Origin: Homarus americanus
Lineage: Eukaryota; Arthropoda; Malacostraca; Decapoda; Nephropidae
Direction of reading: 5' to 3'
Length of the DNA: 64,000 bases
Assembly: GCF_018991925.1 (NCBI RefSeq)
Contig: NW_024756809.1
Location: 62,001-126,000, forward strand
The position numbers and the translations under genes are program-made. Positions within the stretch are counted from its first letter, which is position 1. Each line of letters opens with the position of its first letter. Of the stretch, positions 1-12,535 are shown one piece after another. The notes under the pieces are model-generated. The model was not told where the DNA came from, ran no database searches, and was given only the letters and a program-made list of their open reading frames with translations.

Positions 1-530
1 TTAACTAGTACTGTCTTAACTAGTACTGTCTTAGTACTGTCTTAACTAGTACTGTCTGCTTTGGTACTGTCTTAACTAGTACTGTCTTAACTTGTGCGTG
101 ATGTGCTAGTACTTTGTATCTTAGCTAGTGCTGTCTTAACTGAGTACTGTCTTAACTAGTACTATCTTAACTAGTACTGTCTTAACTAGTACTGTATCTT
201 AACTAGTACTGTCTTAACTAGTACTGTCTTAACTAGTACTATCTTAACTAGTACTGTCTTAACTAGTACTGTATCTTAACTAGTACTGTCTTAACTAGTA
301 CTGTCTTAACTAGTACTGTCTTAACTAGTATTGTCTTAACTAGTACTGTCTTAACTAGTACTGTCTTAACTAGTACTGTCTTAACTAGTACTGTCTTAAC
401 TAGTACTGTCTTAACTAGTACTGTCTTAACTAGTACTGTCTTAACTAGTACTGTCTTAACTAGTACTGTCTTAACTAGTACTGTCTTAACTAGTGCTGTC
501 TTAACTAGCACTGTGTCTTAACTTGTACTC
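1..530. repeat. 15-bp minisatellite, about 35 copies, open at the left window edge
   Basis: The unit TTAACTAGTACTGTC repeats head to tail and contains an ACTAGT palindrome. The block from about 285 to 490 is almost perfect, while the first 280 bases carry shortened units and inserted bases. The array runs off the left edge of the window, so its full length is unknown. The 82-codon minus-strand open frame over it is a by-product of the stop-free 15-bp period, not a gene. Confidence 0.95.
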
Positions 531-604
531 CATTCCGTTGGTGAGGAAGATAAATTAATATTCACAAAATGTAAAGTTATGGTGATCCCTTGTTTACTGC
601 GCCG

Positions 605-1352
605 TGATGAACTAGCTGTGGGGGTGATACGGGAAGCCCTGTATGTTGGTGTGGGGGTGATACGGGAAGCCCTGTATGTTGGTGTGGGTGTGATGCGGGA
701 AGCCCTGTATGTTGGTGTGGGGAGTGATACGGAAGCCCTGTATGTTGGTGTGGTGTGATGCAGAAGCCCTGTATGTTGGTGTGGGGTGATACAGGAAGCC
801 CTGTATGTTGGTGTGGGTGTGATGCAGGAAGCCCTGTGTGTTGGTGTGGGATATTACAGGAAAGCCCTGTATGTGGGGGTGATGCAGGAAGCCCTGTATG
901 TTGAGTGTGTGGGTGTGATGCGGGAAGCTGTATGTTGCTGCTGTGGGGTGATACAGGAAGCTCTGTATGTTGGTGTGGGGTGATGCAGAAGCCCTGTATG
1001 TTGGTGTGGGTGTGATGCAGGAAGCCCTGTATGTTGGTGTGGGGGGCGATACAGGAAGCCCTGTATGTTGCTGCTGTGGGGGTGATACGGGAAGCCCTAT
1101 ATGTTGTTGTGGAGATGATACGGGAAGCCCTGTATGTTGTTGTGGGGGTGATACGGGAAGCCCTGTATGTTGTTGTGGGGCGGTGATACGGGAATCCCTG
1201 TATGTTGCTGCTGTGGGGGTGATACGGGAATCCCTGTATGTTGCTGCTGTGGGGGTGATACGGGAAGCCCTGTATGTTGCTGCTGTGGGGGTGATACGGG
1301 AAGCCCTGTATGTTGCTGCTGTGGGGGTGATACGGGAAGCCCTGTATGTTGT
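605..1352. repeat. Variable-length minisatellite (about 26-36 bp unit)
   Basis: The conserved core is ATACGGGAAGCCCTGTATGT, followed by a variable run of GTT/GCT and GTGGGG. Unit length changes mainly through that spacer (GTTGGTGTGG, GTTGTTGTGG or GTTGCTGCTGTGG), so the left half and right half form two subfamilies. Open frames exist on both strands here (up to 265 codons on the minus strand), but they only restate the repeat. Confidence 0.93.
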
Positions 1353-1710
1353 ATGTATACTTGATGCTCGACACTACACTAAAACATAGGCGTAATACAC
1401 TGATTAATTTTGTATACTTATTACTCTGTATTGCCGTGAAATTGTTTTGAATTAGTAAATATGAAGATGTAAGTCAAGTTAGTAGATACACCTGTCTTAG
1501 CCCTTTAGTAATTAGTTCCGGTACATGATAGTGAAGATGTATAGTTCACCTGCCTGTCATTAGCACGTAGCCTCTAACACTGCTTGTAGTTCTCGTATCC
1601 CTGGAGTCGTACAGTATCGTAAACCTGCAGGCGGTACAACACATATCACACCAGCTCTATTATAAGTTGTGGCTAGTGTTCATCCTCTACCTCACAGTCA
1701 CCACTTTATA
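1353..1710. other. Unique AT-rich spacer, no feature recognised
   Basis: This is non-repetitive sequence between two arrays. I see no coding frame, tRNA-like motif or mobile-element end. Confidence 0.5.
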
Positions 1711-1872
1711 TCATGCCTTTATCCTCTTATTTAACCTTATTTTCATTCTTATTTAGCCTTATTTTTATTCTTATTTAACTTTATTTTTATTCCTATGTAG
1801 CCTTTATCTTCTTATTTAGCCTCATTTTTATTCTTATTTAGCCTTATTTTTATTCTTACTTAGCCTTATTAT
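1711..1872. repeat. Degenerate 22-bp AT-rich tandem repeat
   Basis: About seven imperfect units share the core ATTCTTATTTAGCCTTATTT. Substitutions are scattered through the units, suggesting an older array than its neighbours. Confidence 0.8.
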
Positions 1873-2033
1873 TTTTAAGTTTTGCCTTTGTTATCTATCT
1901 GACAAGGAATACAGCGCTAGACAGTGTTTAGATGGCTGGGGGAAGAACAGATTAAGGAGGCAGTGTGTTATCCCTGACTTTCTTAGAGAACATCTCGGGA
2001 TTTATTTGGAGAAGATAACATTGCCAGCTTAAA

Positions 2034-2067
2034 GTCCCGTCCCGTCCCGTCCCGTCCCGTCCCGTCC
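2034..2067. repeat. Pentanucleotide (GTCCC)n microsatellite
   Basis: Six to seven perfect GTCCC repeats. The complementary strand is a run of evenly spaced GGGAC, so a G-rich strand structure is possible. Confidence 0.95.
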
Positions 2068-2570
2068 AGTGTATAGTGGTGTTTTACCGAGTGAGAGATT
2101 ACCTAGATAGTTTTGGTTACTATTGGTAATAATATAGAGGCTTAAGGCACCATGTTGGCCTCCTCCTGTGTATATAAAATACCTGTGTTATACTTTATAG
2201 TGTATAGGTATGCATATATCTGTATGTATATTATATTTATTTTATATTTAATCGTTTTTAAATACATAACTAAGCGAACAAGGCGACACAATACTTAGAT
2301 AATAATAATAATAATAATAAAAATAATAATATTTCATAAACTTTATAATACCTTGAGAAGTGAGGTCATATATTTTAGTATAATGTGGAAAATTATTGTG
2401 TATTTCACCTTATATTTCTCACATTCATAAAAGCAACTTATTACACAAAGTCTATGTTGAACAAACGTGAACCCTGTGATAATACTGTACCTCATACTAG
2501 TGATTTAGTGTGAGGTATATGATAGTACAGTACAGTATAGTGTCAGAATGGTAACCCTTATGCTCGTACT
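2068..2570. other. Unique AT-rich spacer with an (AAT)n patch
   Basis: Non-coding AT-rich DNA. An (AAT)n microsatellite lies at about 2299-2330. A short inverted pair ACCTCA/TGAGGT occurs near 2490-2517, too short to interpret. Confidence 0.5.
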
Positions 2571-3269
2571 GTTTCATACTAGCAAATGAGACTTGTTTCT
2601 CATACTAGCAACTAAGACCTGTTTCTCATACTAGCAACTAAGACCTGTTCCTTATACTAGCAACTAAGACCTGTTTCTCATACTAGTAACTAAGACCTGT
2701 TTCTCATACTAGCAACTAAGACCTGTTTCCCATACTAGCAACTAAGACCTGTTTCTCATACTAGCAATTAAGACCTGTTTCTCATCCTAGAAACTAAGAC
2801 CTGTTTCTCATACTAGCAACTAAGACCTGTTTCTCATACTAGCAACTAAGACCTGTTTCTCATACTAGCAACTAAGACCTGTTTCTCATACTAGCAACTA
2901 AGACCTGTTCCTCATACCAGCAACTAAGACCTGTTTCTCATACTAGCAACTAAGACCTGTTTCTCATCCTAGCAACTAAGACCTGTTTCTCATCCTAGCA
3001 ACTAAGACCTGTTTCTCATCCTAGCAACTAAAACCTGTTTCTCATCCTAGCAACTAAGACCTGTTTCTCATCCTAGCAACTAAGACCTGTTTCTCATACT
3101 AGCAACTAAGACCTGTTTCTCATACTAGCAACTAAGACCTGTTTCTCATACTAGCAACTAAGACCTGTTTCTCATCCTAGCAACTAAGACCTGTTTCTCA
3201 TACTAGCAACTAAGACCTGTTTCTCATACTAGCAACTAAGACCTGTTTCTCATACTAGCAACTAAGACC
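2571..3269. repeat. 26-bp minisatellite, about 27 copies
   Basis: The core is ACTAGCAACTAAGACCTGTT, followed by TCTCAT. Two subtypes alternate in blocks: CATACTAG and CATCCTAG, the second concentrated at about 2960-3080. Unit length is almost constant across the array. Confidence 0.95.
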
Positions 3270-3913
3270 GTAATATATATATATGGTACTGTAGAAGTAC
3301 TGTAGAAGCGTAACTTTATGTTCATCCCTATGGAAACGTGTACAAAATTTGAAGTTAAGTGGACAGAAGCCTCGCCACCCTAGCATACGAATGACCGTCA
3401 AGGGGCTACTGTTATAATGTAGAGTAAGATAAGACCAACGTAAATGCCGCGGCGTGAATGAGAATTTGTCTCGTGATTTAGGCTGGGTTGCTTCTCATGT
3501 ACTAAACTGTTTTATCTTATTTTTTTCTTCTTTATTTATGATTCGTCTCTTTTTTTTCTCTCTGGGTGTTTGTTGTTGTTATTATTATCATTATTATTTA
3601 TTATTATTATTATTATTATCAGATTTTATAGTTATTATTATTATTATTATTTGCGTTTATCACCGTCTATCTCAGTCTCTGTCACGCGTTGAGAGTCCAT
3701 AGTATATTTTTTTAAGCACATTATTGCAAATTTTGTGTAATATTTTCTTTATTTTCTTTATTTTCTCTCATTGTTTTCTTTTTCATTTGCTCTGTTCTTC
3801 CCAGATTTCGTTTGCTTATCATCTTAACTACGGTTATGGTCTTTTCACATTCTTTTCCCTTCGTAAACTTGACAGCAAGACCGAAAGACGACGATGGCGG
3901 TATTTAAGTCATA

Positions 3914-3915
<2 letters not shown>
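3270..3915. other. Spacer with (TTA)n and poly-T tracts
   Basis: Mostly T-rich sequence with an (ATT)n patch at about 3575-3650. The open frames here translate to low-complexity F, L and I runs and resemble no protein I know. Confidence 0.5.

Positions 3916-3974
<59 letters not shown>
3916..3974. repeat. (CT)n microsatellite
   Basis: A perfect dinucleotide run of about 59 bases, one of about a dozen (CT/GA)n tracts in the window. Confidence 0.98.
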
Positions 3975-3978
<4 letters not shown>

Positions 3979-4013
3979 TATAGTTGTAAAGAAATGTTTA
4001 TTGTAGAAAACTC

Positions 4014-5530
4014 TTTGTGTGTACAGGAGACGTTAATAGTGTGTTTGTGTGTACAGGAGACGTTAATAGTGTGTTTGTGTGTACAGGAGACGTTAATAGT
4101 GTGTTTGTGTGTACAGGAGACGTTAATAGTGTGTTTGTGTGTACAGGAGACGTTAATAGTGTGTTTGGGTGTACTGGAGACGTTAATAGTGTGTTTGTGT
4201 GTACTGGAGACGTTAATAGTGTGTTTGGTGTACAGGAGACGTTAATAGTGTGTTTGTGTGTACAGGAGACGTTAATAGTGTGTTTGTGTGTACAGGAGAC
4301 GTTAATAGTGTGTTTGTGTGTACAGGAGACGTTAATAGTGTGTTTGTGTGTACTGGAGACGTTAATAGTGTGTTTGTGTGTACAGGAGACGTTAATAGTG
4401 TGTTTTGTGTGTGCGAGGACGTTAATAGTGTGTTTGTGTGTACAGGAGACGTTAATAGTGTGTTTGGGTGTACAGGGAGACGTTAATGGTCTGTTTGTGT
4501 GTACAGGGAGACGTTAATGGTGTGTTTGTGTACAGGAGACGTTAATGAGTGTGTTTGTGTGTGCAGGACGTTAATGGTGTGTTTGGGTGTACTGGAGTTA
4601 ATAGTGTGTTTGTGTGTACAGAGACGTTAATAGTGTGTTTGGGTGTGGGAGACGTTAATAGTGTTTGTGTATACAGGGGCGATTAATAAGTGTGTTTGTG
4701 TGGGAGACGTTAATAGTGTGTTTGTGTGTGTGGGGGCGTTAATAGTGTGTTTGTGTGTACTGGAGACGTTAATAGTGTGTTTGGGTGTACGAGGAGACGT
4801 TAATAGTGTGTTTGTGTGTACAGGAGACGTTAATAGTGTGTTTGTGTGTACAGGAGACGTTAATAGTGTGTTTGTGTGTACTGGAGACGTTAATAGTGTG
4901 TTTGGGTGTACAGGAGACGTTAATAGTGTGTTTGTGTGTACAGGAGACGTTAATAGTGTGTTTGTGTGTACAGGAGACGTTAATAGTGTGTTTGTGTGTA
5001 CTGGAGACGTTAATAGTGTGTTTGTGTGTACAGGAGACGTTAATAGTGTGTTTGTGTGTACAGGAGACGTTAATAGTGTGTTTGTGTGTGCTGGAACGTT
5101 AATAGTGTGTTTGGGGAATTGTGCTGGAGACGTTAATGAGTGTGTTTGTGTGCAGGAGACGTTAATGGTGTGTTTGGGTGTGCAGGAGACGTTAATAGTG
5201 TGTTTGTGTGTACAGGGAGACGTTAATATGAGTGTGTTTGTGTGTGGGGCAGTGTGGAGTGTGTTTGTGTGTACAGGGGCGTTAATAGTGTGTTTGTGTG
5301 TACAGGGGGCGTTAATAGTGTGTTTGGGTGTGGGGGCGATTAATAGTCTGTTTGTATGGCACAGGAGCGTTAATAGTGTGTTTGTGTGTACAGGAGACGT
5401 TAATAGTGTGTTTGTGTGTACAGGAGACGTTAATAGTGTGTTTGTGTGTACAGGAGACGTTAATAGTGTGTTTGTGTGTACAGGAGACGTTAATAGTGTG
5501 TTTGGGTGTACAGGAGACGTTAATAGTGTT
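4014..5530. repeat. 30-bp minisatellite, about 50 copies
   Basis: The core is ACAGGAGACGTTAATAGTGT, followed by GTTTGTGTGT. Units at about 4014-4400, 4795-5085 and 5385-5530 are nearly perfect. Units at about 4400-4790 and 5090-5380 carry many one- to six-base insertions and deletions. Because 30 is divisible by three and the unit lacks stops in several frames, overlapping open frames of 309-318 codons appear on both strands. I regard none as a gene. Confidence 0.97.
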
Positions 5531-5903
5531 TTAGAAATTGTTCCTGTACCTGGCAACTATCTCGTGACGTCATATAGAAAAACAATGACTGGCATGTAAC
5601 GTAAAAGAACGATCAATGATTGGTGGAGACGAGTAATGGTAGAGTTAGGACACGTAAGATCATTCCCGAGTCACTGAGACGCCATCATCCCATCCCCCCC
5701 CCAGGTTATTTTGCATCTCGGCTTAGTCACGTATCTCCTGTGTCTATTCTTAAGGTAAATAAAGGTTTGTTTATTGATATCGTCAGGTGGAGATTTTTAA
5801 TATCATAACAAAGGAAAGATTTATTTTGTGTTTACCGTGTATGATGTAATCCTCCGACATGGTTCAGACTTTACATTGTGTCTGGAAATATCGAAATGTA
5901 TCG
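5531..5903. other. Unique spacer, no feature recognised
   Basis: Non-repetitive sequence with an eight-to-nine base C run near 5694. No coding or mobile-element signature was seen. Confidence 0.5.
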
Positions 5904-6034
5904 CTTTCTTTCTTTCTTTCTTTCTTTTTTCTTTCTTTCTTTTTTCTTTCTTTCTTTTTCTTTCTTTCTTTTTTTCTTTCTTTCTTTCTTTCTTTTTTTT
6001 CTTTCTTTCTTTTCTTTTTCTTTTTCTTTCTTTT

Positions 6035-6069
<35 letters not shown>

Positions 6070-6070
6070 C
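5904..6070. repeat. (CTTT)n polypyrimidine tract
   Basis: Tetranucleotide CTTT repeats with slipped T runs, about 165 bases with one strand entirely pyrimidine. The polypyrimidine character continues more weakly to about 6250. Confidence 0.95.
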
Positions 6071-6309
6071 CTTCCCTTTATTCTTCACTCAACACAGTTC
6101 GTCATCTCATTCCGTTCTCCTATTGCTAGTGTCTTCCTTCCTCTTCCTATCTCCTCTCCTTCCCTTTCACTTATCTTCTCCTCCATCATACTTCCTCCTT
6201 TCTTCTTATCATTGTTGTTTTTTTACGTTTTCCTCTTATCCATTTTACTTCCTCCCTCACCCATAAACAACGACCACAGCCACAGCTTTCCTCCCAATCC
6301 CTGCAATAT

Positions 6310-7537
6310 TTCTACCTCTCACACTACCTCCATCACCCTCCACCTCTCACACTACCTCCATCACCCTCCACCTCTCACACTACCTCCATCACCCTCCAAC
6401 CTCACCTACCTCCATCACACCTCTCACACCCTCCATCACCCTCCCACCTCCTCACACCTCACCTCCATCACCCTCCACCTCTCACACTACCTCCATCACC
6501 CTCCACCTCCTCACACTACCTCCATCACCCTCCACCTCTCACACTACCTCCATCACCTCCACCTCTCACACTACCTCCATCACCCTCCACCTCTCACACT
6601 ACCTCCATCACCCTCCACCTCTCACACTACCTCCATCACCTCCACCTCCTCACACCACCTCCATCACCTCCACCTCTCACTCTCACCACCCTCCACCCTC
6701 ACCTCCACCTCACCACCTCCATCACCCTCCACCTCTCACACCACCTCCACCTCTCACACCCTCCACCTCCACCTCCTCACACTACCTCCATCACCCTCCA
6801 CCTCTCACACTACCTCCACACCCTCCACCTCTCCACTACCTCCATCACCCTCCACCTCTCACACACTCCATCACCCTCCACCTCTCACACTACCTCCATC
6901 ACCCTCCACCTCTCACAACCTCCATCACCTCCACCTCTCACACCTACCCATCACCTCCACCTCTCCCCACACTACCTCCATCACCTCCACCTCTCACACA
7001 CCTCCATCACCCTCCACCCCTCCACACTACCTCCATCACCCTCCACCTCCCCACCACCCCCACATCACCCTCCACCTCTCACACCACCTCCCACCTCCAC
7101 CTCTCACACCACCTCCATCACCCTCCACCTCTCACACTACCTCCATCACCCTCCACCTCACACCTACCTCCATCACCCTCCCACCTCCACCTCCTCCACA
7201 CTACCTCCATCACCCTCCACCTCCTCACACCACCTCCATCACCCTCCACCACCCTCACACACTACCTCCATCACCCCTCCACCTCTCACACTCACCTCCA
7301 TCACCCTCCATCTCTCACACTACCTCCATCACCCTCCACCTCTCACACTACCTCCATCACCCTCCACCTCTCACACTACCTCCATCACCCTCCACCTCTC
7401 ACACTACCTCCATCACCCTCCACCTCTCACACTACCTCCATCACCCTCCACCTCTCACACTACCTCCATCACCCTCCACCTCTCACACTACCTCCATCAC
7501 CCTCCACCTCTCACACTACCTCCATCACCCTCCACCA
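6310..7537. repeat. 28-bp minisatellite, about 44 copies
   Basis: The core is CACTACCTCCATCACCCTCC, followed by ACCTCTCA. The first three units (to about 6400) and the last eight (from about 7310) are perfect, while the interior is full of indels. The plus strand lacks stops in one frame for 578 codons including the upstream polypyrimidine tract. The translation is only H, S, T, P and L periodicity and is not a credible protein. Confidence 0.97.
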
Positions 7538-7949
7538 TACACTTTCATCCTGGAGGGAATTTAAAACACGTTAGTTATTTTCTTCATTTTATCGATGACA
7601 TTTTACATATGTGAACTGTTCCATCTTACACCACCGCCACTGAATTACTTGCTGTTTGTTAGTGACTGATGTGAGTTGTATGAGATAGTGATGTATTCTG
7701 TGTGTTTGTTGATAATAGTGAAAGTGTTTGTTTGTTAGTGACATATTCTAAGGTTTAATGATACTGTTTCTTTGTTTTGATGATGGTGATATTCTGAGGT
7801 TTAATATTGCTGACAGTTTTAATGACAGATGTGGTGTTAATGTGTCATTGATATATTGTGAGGTTTGGTGTAATTGAGTATTAATGATAGAAGATATAGA
7901 GTGATGTATCGTGTCATGTACTGAAAATATGTAACTCTCTCTCTCTTGC

Positions 7950-7988
<39 letters not shown>

Positions 7989-8769
7989 GGTGATAACACG
8001 ATCAAACAGTAATGGGTTGTAAGCAAACTTTATATGTAGATGTATCACAAGATCTGGGACGAGTTCAATAGTCAGTATTTTCCGTCCTTATCGCCGGGGT
8101 TTATGGCTTCTTGGACCTTGGTGCCGCGTGACGGTGATTTTGGCCAACTTTAGCGACAAACTGAATTTATTTTCTGTATATAGATTAAGAAACACTATTT
8201 ATCACAGGGAATGTGATTGGTGTTTGTGTGGTCTGAGACGTTAAGAAGAGAATAATGTAAATACAAGTATGCCTGCCGATTATATACACTAATGATTACT
8301 TGTATATTCAACAAAACACGACTTATCTTGTGACAAAATCTTTATGGCCGATCGTTCCCTTATATTACTGCTTGTTTAAGTGAGAGTTGTCACTTAACAT
8401 GCAGCTGTGAGCACACCAGAGTTGTGTACCCTTGGCGGCCTCTGTGATTATGTAGATCTGTGATAGATAACTCCACTACTTGTCCATATGGATGACCTCC
8501 ATGTGGCTGACTTAACAGGTGTTATCCATAACAAAGGTACACCGACCTGGCAGCTTGTGGTAGTGCTGTACTGTATACTACTGCATACGGCGGTCCTTGC
8601 GAAGCTGGTGTACACTTTGTGCACAATCCCGTGACTGGCGTGCACCGTGCACATAACCTGTGGTGTTAGGCAATATTTATTGCCTGGCCATAAAATATTA
8701 TTTATATTAATGTGATTTGTATCAGAGGAAAAGATGCAGGAAAAGATGCAGCGCACATCTGTCATAAAT
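7538..8769. other. Unique AT-rich region with a compound microsatellite
   Basis: A compound (CT)n(GT)n(GA)n tract lies at about 7937-7987, with CT on its left and GA on its right, so its arms are self-complementary. The rest is non-repetitive. A short open frame at 8448-8765 on the minus strand resembles no known protein. Confidence 0.5.
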
Positions 8770-8900
8770 GTCTTTGCCTCGTACCCAGTCCACCCTCAGT
8801 CTTCCCAGCTGTGAATGGGTACCCAACTTTACGGTTGGGGAGATGGAGGTAGTCGAGTCCAGTGCCTGACACTGTGTACGGAAGGTATAATAGACAGTGT
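8770..8900 (+). mobile_element. Partial tRNA-derived SINE copy (body, no clear A/B boxes)
   Basis: The segment around CCAGCTGTGAATGGGTACCC, followed by a GGAGATGGAGGTAGTCGAG stretch and a CAGTGCC stretch, matches the order of motifs in the copies at 28.5 and 39.1 kb (AAATGGG, then a GGAGGTGG-like block, then GTGCAGTGCC, then a CACTGTG-like block). The tRNA-like head is degraded. The family assignment is by eye and not by search. Confidence 0.5.
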
Positions 8901-9614
8901 GTTGTATTTGCACTACCCTATAACAGAACTGCTGCCCAGTGGATCCTCAGAAACTGTAGAATCGTTGAAAACATCTTTATCTGAATAGTAATTTCAGTGA
9001 GCATTAATAAGAAAATTGTTGTAGAGTATTCTAAAGAAGACACAGAACGCTACTTAAGGAAGATTGTAATAATTTACCGAGCAAAAGCCTTTAGTTGTTG
9101 TCTGGAATATAACCAATAATTGGAGGTTATAAATTGAAAGGATGGCCTCTGTCGGGTGTTGACTTCACCCAACCTTTCTTTGACAATAGATAAAGAGTGG
9201 GAGGTGGAGCTCAGAGCTTCTCCAGCATCACCAGGAACTTTATATGATCTTGACCACAATCAGACTGTTTCGTGATAAAACTCGGGGAAACTTACCGGAA
9301 GGTTTAAAGGCTGTTCTGTTGTGCTAAAATAACATCCCAAAAATTAAAATAGTAGACATATTAGCGATTTTCACCAAGGAGTAAGAGGGGGAGGGTGTGT
9401 GTTACAGCTTGTGTTTTGCGAGAGGGTCATTAGTGAACCGTGGAAGTGGGTCCCATGGAGACACGTGGACAAGGCTTCACAAGGAGGCAGTGTGGACGGC
9501 GTTGTACTCGACTGCCTTCAGCCTTTCTTGTAATATAGGTTCCCATTCTCAGCTCACCAATAGGATAGCAGGCGAGCTCTGTATCCACTCAGCCGCCGCA
9601 TGCACTAATACACA
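8901..9614. other. Unique region, no feature recognised
   Basis: Slightly richer in GC from about 9390 to 9600, with a CCAATAGG motif near 9560. A 93-codon open frame at 9397-9678 runs into the next array, and its N-terminal part resembles no family I know. I do not call a gene. Confidence 0.4.
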
Positions 9615-10055
9615 CCGTTTAAGGATCCACCCACCGCAGTTTAAGGATCCACCCACCTCACTAGCACTCACCGTTTAAGGATCCACCCACCGCACTGTTT
9701 AAGGATCCACCCACCGCACTGTTTAAGGATCCACCCACCGCACTGTTTAAGGATCCACCCACCGCACTGTTTAAGGATCCACCCACCGCACTGTTTAAGG
9801 ATCCACCCACCGCACTGTTTAAGGATCCACCCACAGCACTGTTTAAGGATCCACCCACAGCACTGTTTAAGGATCCACCCACCGCACTGTTTAAGGATCC
9901 ACCCACCGCACTGTTTAAGGATCCACCCACCTTACCGTTTAAGGATCCACCCACCGCACTGTTTAAGGATCCACCCACCGCACTGTTTAAGGATCCACCC
10001 ACCTCACTGTTTAAGGATCCACCCACCTTACTGTTTAAGGATCCACCCACCGCAA
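9615..10055. repeat. 24-bp minisatellite with a BamHI-type palindrome, about 18 copies
   Basis: The unit is GTTTAAGGATCCACCCACCG plus CACT. Each copy carries GGATCC, so BamHI digestion would collapse the array to 24-bp pieces. Unit length is very regular. A 140-codon minus-strand open frame simply reads the repeat as an eight-residue period (VGGSLNSA). Confidence 0.97.
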
Positions 10056-10600
10056 CTTTGAGTGGTACGTGGAGCCTTATCATGATCTCACGGTGTTTGT
10101 ATGGGATTGGTCGGCGAATATTGACTGAGAAGACGACTGGCTGAGAATGCCTGAGCCAATATCAACACAAACAATGTCATTAGTGATGTATTTTGACTAA
10201 TATTTGATACATCAGTCTTGGCTGTGTGGTCCACGACTTTCTGTCAGTCAAGTTAGTTGGTTAATACAGTAAATAACTTATTGTGTGTTCACTTTCACCC
10301 CGGGGAGTGTCAGAGGAGAGGAGACAGCTCTTTCATATATTGTTTTATAACTCAATATAGTATTTTAAATTGTCTATGAAGAATTATGAGCTATTTTAAT
10401 TTACGTGCGAGAGTTAGAATAGATAATAGTTAGTTCTTATGTTTGTATGTCATAACTACAACACTACTAACGAGGCCTCTCCGTACACTGTGTCAGGTAT
10501 TTGGTGTATCTACAAACCCCGCCTCTGTTGTTGTTGTTGTTGTTGTTGTATTTTAGTAGTTTATATAAGGAACATTCCCGAGAGGCTGTAAAAATTTTAA
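10056..10600. other. Unique spacer with a (TTG)n tract
   Basis: Non-coding sequence. A (GTT)n microsatellite of about eight copies lies at 10526-10549. Confidence 0.5.
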
Positions 10601-10687
10601 TTGAAGGGTCGGAGTGTCACACGGTACCGAGGTGGAAGTGGTTTTGGCTCCACAGGTGAGGTTAATAGTGGAAGAGGGGAGGACCTT

Positions 10688-10786
10688 GGGTATGATAACA
10701 GGAGGTTGTCTTGACCACCAAGGTATGATAACAGGAGGTTGTCTTGACCACCAGGGTATGATAACAGGAGGTTGTCTTGACCACCA
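10688..10786. repeat. 33-bp tandem triplication
   Basis: Three almost identical units contain GATAACAGGAGGTTGTCTTG followed by ACCACCAA. The unit lies just before the large 10.87 kb array but is unrelated to it. Confidence 0.95.
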
Positions 10787-10865
10787 AGGAGACTGTAGGA
10801 GAAAGGACTACCATTACCTTTGTGACGACTCCCTGAGGCTCTCCTTCATGATCAACGCCTCCCTC

Positions 10866-12535
10866 TGTGTCAAGTGGTGCTTCTCCCTCTTTCCTGCTGT
10901 GTCAAGTGGTGCCTCTCTCTTTCCTGCTGTGTCAAGTGGTGCCTCTCTCTTTCCTGCTGTGTCAAGTGGTGCTTCTCTTTCCTGCTGTGTCAAGTGGTGC
11001 CTCTTTCCTGCTGTGTCAAGTGGTGCTTCTCCCTCTTTCCTGCTGTGTCAAGTGGTGCCTCTCTCTTTCCTGCTGTGTCAAGTGGTTCTTCCTCTTTCCT
11101 GCTGTGTCAAGTGGTGCTTTCTCCCTTCCCTGCTGTGTCATGGTGCTTCTCTTCCTGCTGTGTCGGCGGAAGCTCTCTTCCTGCTGTGTCATGGTGCTTC
11201 TTCCTGCTGTGTCAAGTGGCACCTCTCTTCCTGCTGTGTCAAGTGGTGCTTCTCTCTTCCTGCTGTGTCAAGTGGTGCCTCTCTTCCTGCTGTGTCAGTG
11301 GTGCTTCTCTTTCCTGCTGTGTCATGGTGCCTCTTCCTGCTGTGTCAAGTGGTGCCTCTCTTCCTGCTGTGTCATGGTGCTTTCTTCCTTGCTGTGTCAA
11401 GTGGAGGCCCCCCTTTCCTCTGCTGTGTCAAGTGGTGCTTCTTCCTGCTGTGGGTCAAGTGGTGCCTCTCTCTTTCCTGCTGTGTCAAGTGGTGCCTCTC
11501 TCTTTCCTGCTGTGTCAAGTGGTGCCTCTCTCTTTCCTGCTGTGTCAAGTGGTGCCTCTCTCTTTCCTGCTGTGTCAAGTGGTGCCTCTCTCTTTCCTGC
11601 TGTGTCAAGTGGTGCCTCTCTCTTTCCTGCTGTGTCAAGTGGTGCTTCTCTCTTTCCTGCTGTGTCAAGTGGTGCCTCTCTCTTTCCTGCTGTGTCAAGG
11701 GAAAAGGCCCTTCTTTCCCACTGTGTCAAGTGGTGCCTCTCTTCCTGCTGTGTCAAGTGGTGCGTCTCTCTTTTCCCACTGTGTCAAGTGGTGCTTCTCT
11801 TCCTGCTGTGTCAAGTGGTGCCTCCTCTCTCTTCCTGCTGTGTCAAGTGGTGCTCCCCCTCTTCCCTGCTGTGTCAAGTGTTGCCTCCTTCCCTGCTGTG
11901 TCAAGTGGTGCGTCTCTTTCCCACTGTGTCATGGTGCTTCTCTCTTCCCTGCTGTGTCATGGTGCTTCTCTCTTTCCTACTGTGTCAAGTGGTGCTTCTT
12001 CCTTGCTGTGTCAAGTGGTGCCTTCTTTTCCTGTTGTGTCAAGGGTGCTCTCTCTTTCCTGCTGTGTCAAGTGGTGCTTCTCTTTCCTGCTGTGTCAAGT
12101 GGTGCCTCTCTCTTCCTGCTGTGTCAAGTGGTGCCTCTCTTTCCTGCTGTGTCAAGTGGTGCCTCTCTCTCTTTCCCTGCTGTGTCAGTCAAGTGGTGCC
12201 TTCTTCCTGCTGTGTCAAGTGGTGCGTCTTTTCCCACTGTGTCAAGTGGTGCTTCTTCCTACTGTGTCAAGTGGTTTCTCTTTTCCTGTTGTGTCAAGGT
12301 GCTTTCTCTTTTCCTGCTGTGTCAAGTGGCGCCTCTCTTTCCTGCTGTGTCAAGTGGTGCTTCTCTCTTTCCTGCTGTGTCAAGTGGTGCCTCTCTCTTT
12401 CCTGCTGTGTCAAGTGGTGCCTCTCTCTTTCCTGCTGTGTCAAGTGGTGCCTCTCTCTTTCCTGCTGTGTCAAGTGTTGCCTCTCTTTCCTGCTGTGTCA
12501 AGTGTTGCCTCTCTTTCCTGCTGTGCCACATGGTG
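10866..12535. repeat. About 30-bp minisatellite, about 58 copies, stop-free in all three plus frames
   Basis: The core is TGCTGTGTCAAGTGGTGCCT, followed by a variable CTCTCTTTCC pyrimidine spacer. The best block, 11456-11695, is perfectly periodic at 30 bp, and the rest varies by loss or gain of CT pairs and of the AAG in CAAGTGG. The plus strand almost never forms TAA, TAG or TGA, which gives overlapping open frames of 673, 585 and 557 codons. Frame changes at each irregular unit make real coding unlikely. Confidence 0.97.

Noticed and set aside
577..1374. 265-codon minus-strand open frame with NIQGFPYHPHSS repeats
   Set aside because: It is the translation of the minisatellite, with competing frames on the other strand and no start context, domain or splice structure.
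5828..7564. 578-codon plus-strand open frame
   Set aside because: It joins a CTTT microsatellite to the 28-bp array. The translation is F/S/L runs and then H/S/T/P periodicity, as expected from composition.
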